7,856 bases of DNA from an uncultured Actinomycetes bacterium (lineage in GTDB: Bacteria > Actinomycetota > Acidimicrobiia > Acidimicrobiales > RAAP-2). How positions within the stretch are numbered: the first letter of the stretch is position 1; every line of letters begins with the position of its first letter. The notes under the pieces were generated by a model, which saw only the letters and a list, made by a program, of their open reading frames with translations, was not told the origin of the DNA and made no database searches. The DNA is taken from NCBI GenBank assembly GCA_903826715.1, contig CAIKFN010000095.1, positions 1 to 7,856 of the forward strand, given 5' to 3'. Positions 6,308-7,856 of this stretch are shown here, in pieces. A program made the translations under genes and the position numbers.

Positions 6308-7486
6308 CTATTTAAACGACTCTGGAAAACGCTTTGCAGCGTCGCTATACCAAGCAGCTGAAGGCTTTAGTGTCCGTTTAAAAGTGGAGCGGTCGACTGC
6401 AACGATTCCAAACTTTGGACGATACCCGAGTGTCCATTCAAAGTTGTCAAGCAACGACCATTGGAAGTAGCCGCGAACGTCGTATCCTTCATCAATTACT
6501 TTTGCAAGTCCCTGCAGTGCACCTTCTAAGTACCTAATTCTCTGTTCATCGTCATTAGTGCCTATGCCATTTTCAGTAACAATTACCGGGATGCCTGCCA
6601 CGTCTGCAGCTCTGCAGACCGTGTATGCAACACATTGTGGCCAAAAGGCATATCCCATTTCGGTTACTTCACCAGTTGCCGGAATAATTCCACTAGCACC
6701 AAGTTCGATTTTGGTGTAGCACTGTACGCCAATAAAGTCATCGTCACTAACCACTGCGAGGTACTGGTCCTCCATTGAGCTGCGAATAATCTCCATAGTT
6801 TCTTCGCCACCTTCAGCGCAAACGTATTCCTGCATCGACAGACACATCCCAATCGGATACGTTCCTGGACCATTTCTCAGTTCTTCGCGCATTGCGAAGT
6901 GGCTTGCACGCATTGCCTCATTTACTTTGTCGTATCGAGAACGGTCTCTAACCTCTGGTGGAAATACACCAAGTAAATATCCCATTAGTGCAACGATGTT
7001 GGGCTCATTAATAGTGCACGCAATGTCAATTTCATCACCTAGTTCTGTAGCAACATGCTTGGCATAATTCCCCATCCACTCTGCGATCCTCGGGTTCTCG
7101 AATCCATCAAGATCTGCAACCCATAGCGGCAGAGTGAAGTGATGCAACGTAACCACAGTTTGGATGCCTTTGGCATGACAAGCCTTGAGGACATCTCTGT
7201 AGTGCGCCACTGCATCTTTTGAGAAGACTCCTTGTTGTGGCTCGATTTTTGCCCACTCCAAAGAGAGTCTGAATGAGTTGAGCCCAAGTGACTCAATAAT
7301 GTCGAGATCTTCTTCGTATCTATTCCATGAATCACAAGCATCATCACATGGCTCGACAGCAATAGTGTCTGGTTTCGTTTCGTAGCGGTACCAGTCAGTA
7401 TTTTCTCCACCGCCCTCGATCTGGTATCCCGATGTTGAAGTTCCCCACATAAAGCCACTTGGAAAGGCCATCTGACGATCTGACAT
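6308..7486 (-). CDS. GH1 family beta-glycosidase
   Basis: Retaining glycosidase of family GH1 (beta-glucosidase, beta-galactosidase or related), cytoplasmic, 392 aa in one TIM-barrel domain. Visible motifs are FPSGFMWGTSTSGYQIEGG (8-26; Gln22 contacts sugar), HHF (115-117), TINEPN (158-163; acid/base Glu161), GVQCYT (253-258), VTENGIG (303-309; nucleophile Glu305) and WSLLDNFEW (343-351). All catalytic residues are intact. It is shorter than the common 440-480, but GVQ-YT in place of GVNYY and the short loops agree with an actinobacterial GH1 clade of about 400 residues as I remember it. The start is well supported: AAAGGA (7494-7499) lies 7 nt upstream. It is transcribed towards the sulfatase and divergently from the deaminase, with a 70-bp shared control region. 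Natural substrate cannot be read from the sequence. Confidence 0.92.
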   Translation of the reverse strand: MSDRQMAFPSGFMWGTSTSGYQIEGGGENTDWYRYETKPDTIAVEPCDDACDSWNRYEEDLDIIESLGLNSFRLSLEWAKIEPQQGVFSKDAVAHYRDVLKACHAKGIQTVVTLHHFTLPLWVADLDGFENPRIAEWMGNYAKHVATELGDEIDIACTINEPNIVALMGYLLGVFPPEVRDRSRYDKVNEAMRASHFAMREELRNGPGTYPIGMCLSMQEYVCAEGGEETMEIIRSSMEDQYLAVVSDDDFIGVQCYTKIELGASGIIPATGEVTEMGYAFWPQCVAYTVCRAADVAGIPVIVTENGIGTNDDEQRIRYLEGALQGLAKVIDEGYDVRGYFQWSLLDNFEWTLGYRPKFGIVAVDRSTFKRTLKPSAAWYSDAAKRFPESFK

Positions 7487-7556
7487 ATTTCAGTCCTTTA
7501 ATTAACTTGGTAAAGAGTCGTGCAAACATCCACAACTTTGGAGCATACTTACAATC
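7487..7556. promoter_or_regulatory. Divergent control region between GH1 and deaminase genes
   Basis: Seventy bases must hold both promoters. Leftwards there is a good ribosome site (AAAGGA on the minus strand, 7494-7499) partly overlapping the palindrome TTAATTAA (7498-7505). Rightwards there is GGAG at 7540-7543, 13 nt before the ATG, which is long for a ribosome site. There is also CATACT (7544-7549), 7 nt before the ATG, which would suit a -10 box of a leaderless transcript. No convincing -35 is seen. Such tight spacing suggests the two genes may be co-regulated. Confidence 0.35.
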
Positions 7557-7856
7557 ATGAACAAAAAACATGCTCCATTAAGCAAAGAGATGGCCAAAAA
7601 AATGCTCGAAACCGCATACCAAGAAGCGGCGCTTGGTCTTAGTGAAGGTGGGATCCCTATTGGGGCAGCGCTCTTCACAAGAGAGGGCGAACTCCTTGGT
7701 GCTGGACACAATCGTCGAGTTCAAGAAGACGATGCATCAGTACACGCAGAAACTGATGCCTTTAGAAAAGCTGGGCGTCGTCGTGACTACCCCGACTGTG
7801 TGATGGTCACCACGCTCTCGCCGTGCTGGTACTGCTCAGGGCTTGTTCGACAATTC
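7557..7856 (+). CDS. Fcy1-like cytosine deaminase, N-terminal part (3' end outside window)
   Basis: Zinc-dependent deaminase of the CDA superfamily that would convert cytosine to uracil in pyrimidine salvage. One hundred residues are visible of a probable 150-160, and the frame runs to the last base. AYQEAALGLSEGGIPIGAAL (20-39) closely follows yeast Fcy1. GHNRRVQ (50-56), HAE (63-65; His63 zinc ligand, Glu65 proton shuttle) and TTLSPCWYC (85-93; Cys90 and Cys93 zinc ligands) complete the active site. This enzyme is unrelated to the bacterial amidohydrolase CodA. The start at 7557 gives an N-terminus about as long as that of yeast Fcy1; M12 and M16 are alternatives. It is divergent from GH1, with an NCS1 nucleobase permease nearby. 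Guanine deaminase or TadA-like activity cannot be excluded without the C-terminal part. Confidence 0.85.
   Translation, partial: MNKKHAPLSKEMAKKMLETAYQEAALGLSEGGIPIGAALFTREGELLGAGHNRRVQEDDASVHAETDAFRKAGRRRDYPDCVMVTTLSPCWYCSGLVRQF

Noticed and set aside
6318..6342. Small hairpin with GCAA loop and TTTT on the minus strand as a GH1 terminator
   Set aside because: The stem is only 5 bp and lies inside the GH1 coding sequence before its stop codon, so termination there would remove the stop.
7039..7458. Minus-strand open frame of 139 codons inside the GH1 gene
   Set aside because: It overlaps in another frame a GH1 gene with all catalytic motifs intact, and its translation has no recognisable domain.

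Overview
The window is a stretch of bacterial chromosome of moderate GC, coding on both strands, with short intergenic gaps. It most likely comes from a moderate-GC, probably aquatic actinobacterium. The pointers are a Tat-exported family 5 solute-binding protein, a glycoside hydrolase of a GH1 type I associate with Actinobacteria, and GTG starts. There is no rRNA, tRNA or marker gene here, so this assignment is weak. I saw no CRISPR array, insertion sequence, phage gene or tRNA.

Layout, left to right. (1) 2-859 (+): the C-terminal part of an MFS transporter, cut by the left edge. (2) 870-909: a long perfect hairpin that can terminate both convergent genes. (3) 929-2887 (-): a large Tat-exported extracellular solute-binding protein of ABC family 5, with no permease or ATPase genes beside it. 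(4) 2888-3211: a divergent control region with two inverted repeats and a likely promoter for the rightward genes. (5) 3212-4732 (+): an NCS1-family nucleobase permease. (6) 4763-6307 (+): a cytoplasmic formylglycine-type sulfatase, 30 nt downstream and probably cotranscribed. (7) 6308-7486 (-): a GH1 beta-glycosidase whose stop codon directly abuts that of the sulfatase. (8) 7557-7856 (+): the N-terminal 100 residues of a cytosine deaminase resembling yeast Fcy1, cut by the right edge.

Two metabolic themes interleave. One is nucleobase salvage: the NCS1 permease would import a nucleobase such as cytosine, and the Fcy1-like deaminase would convert cytosine to uracil. The other is breakdown of small organic compounds: the sulfatase removes a sulfate ester and the GH1 enzyme cleaves a glycoside, both in the cytoplasm because neither has a signal peptide. 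The solute-binding protein and the MFS carrier could supply substrates. No gene alone is a new family to my eye. The most interesting points are the pairing of a sulfatase with a nucleobase permease, the variant sulfatase active-site motif, an anomalous 54-nt stretch in the permease, and the symmetric sites in the divergent control region.
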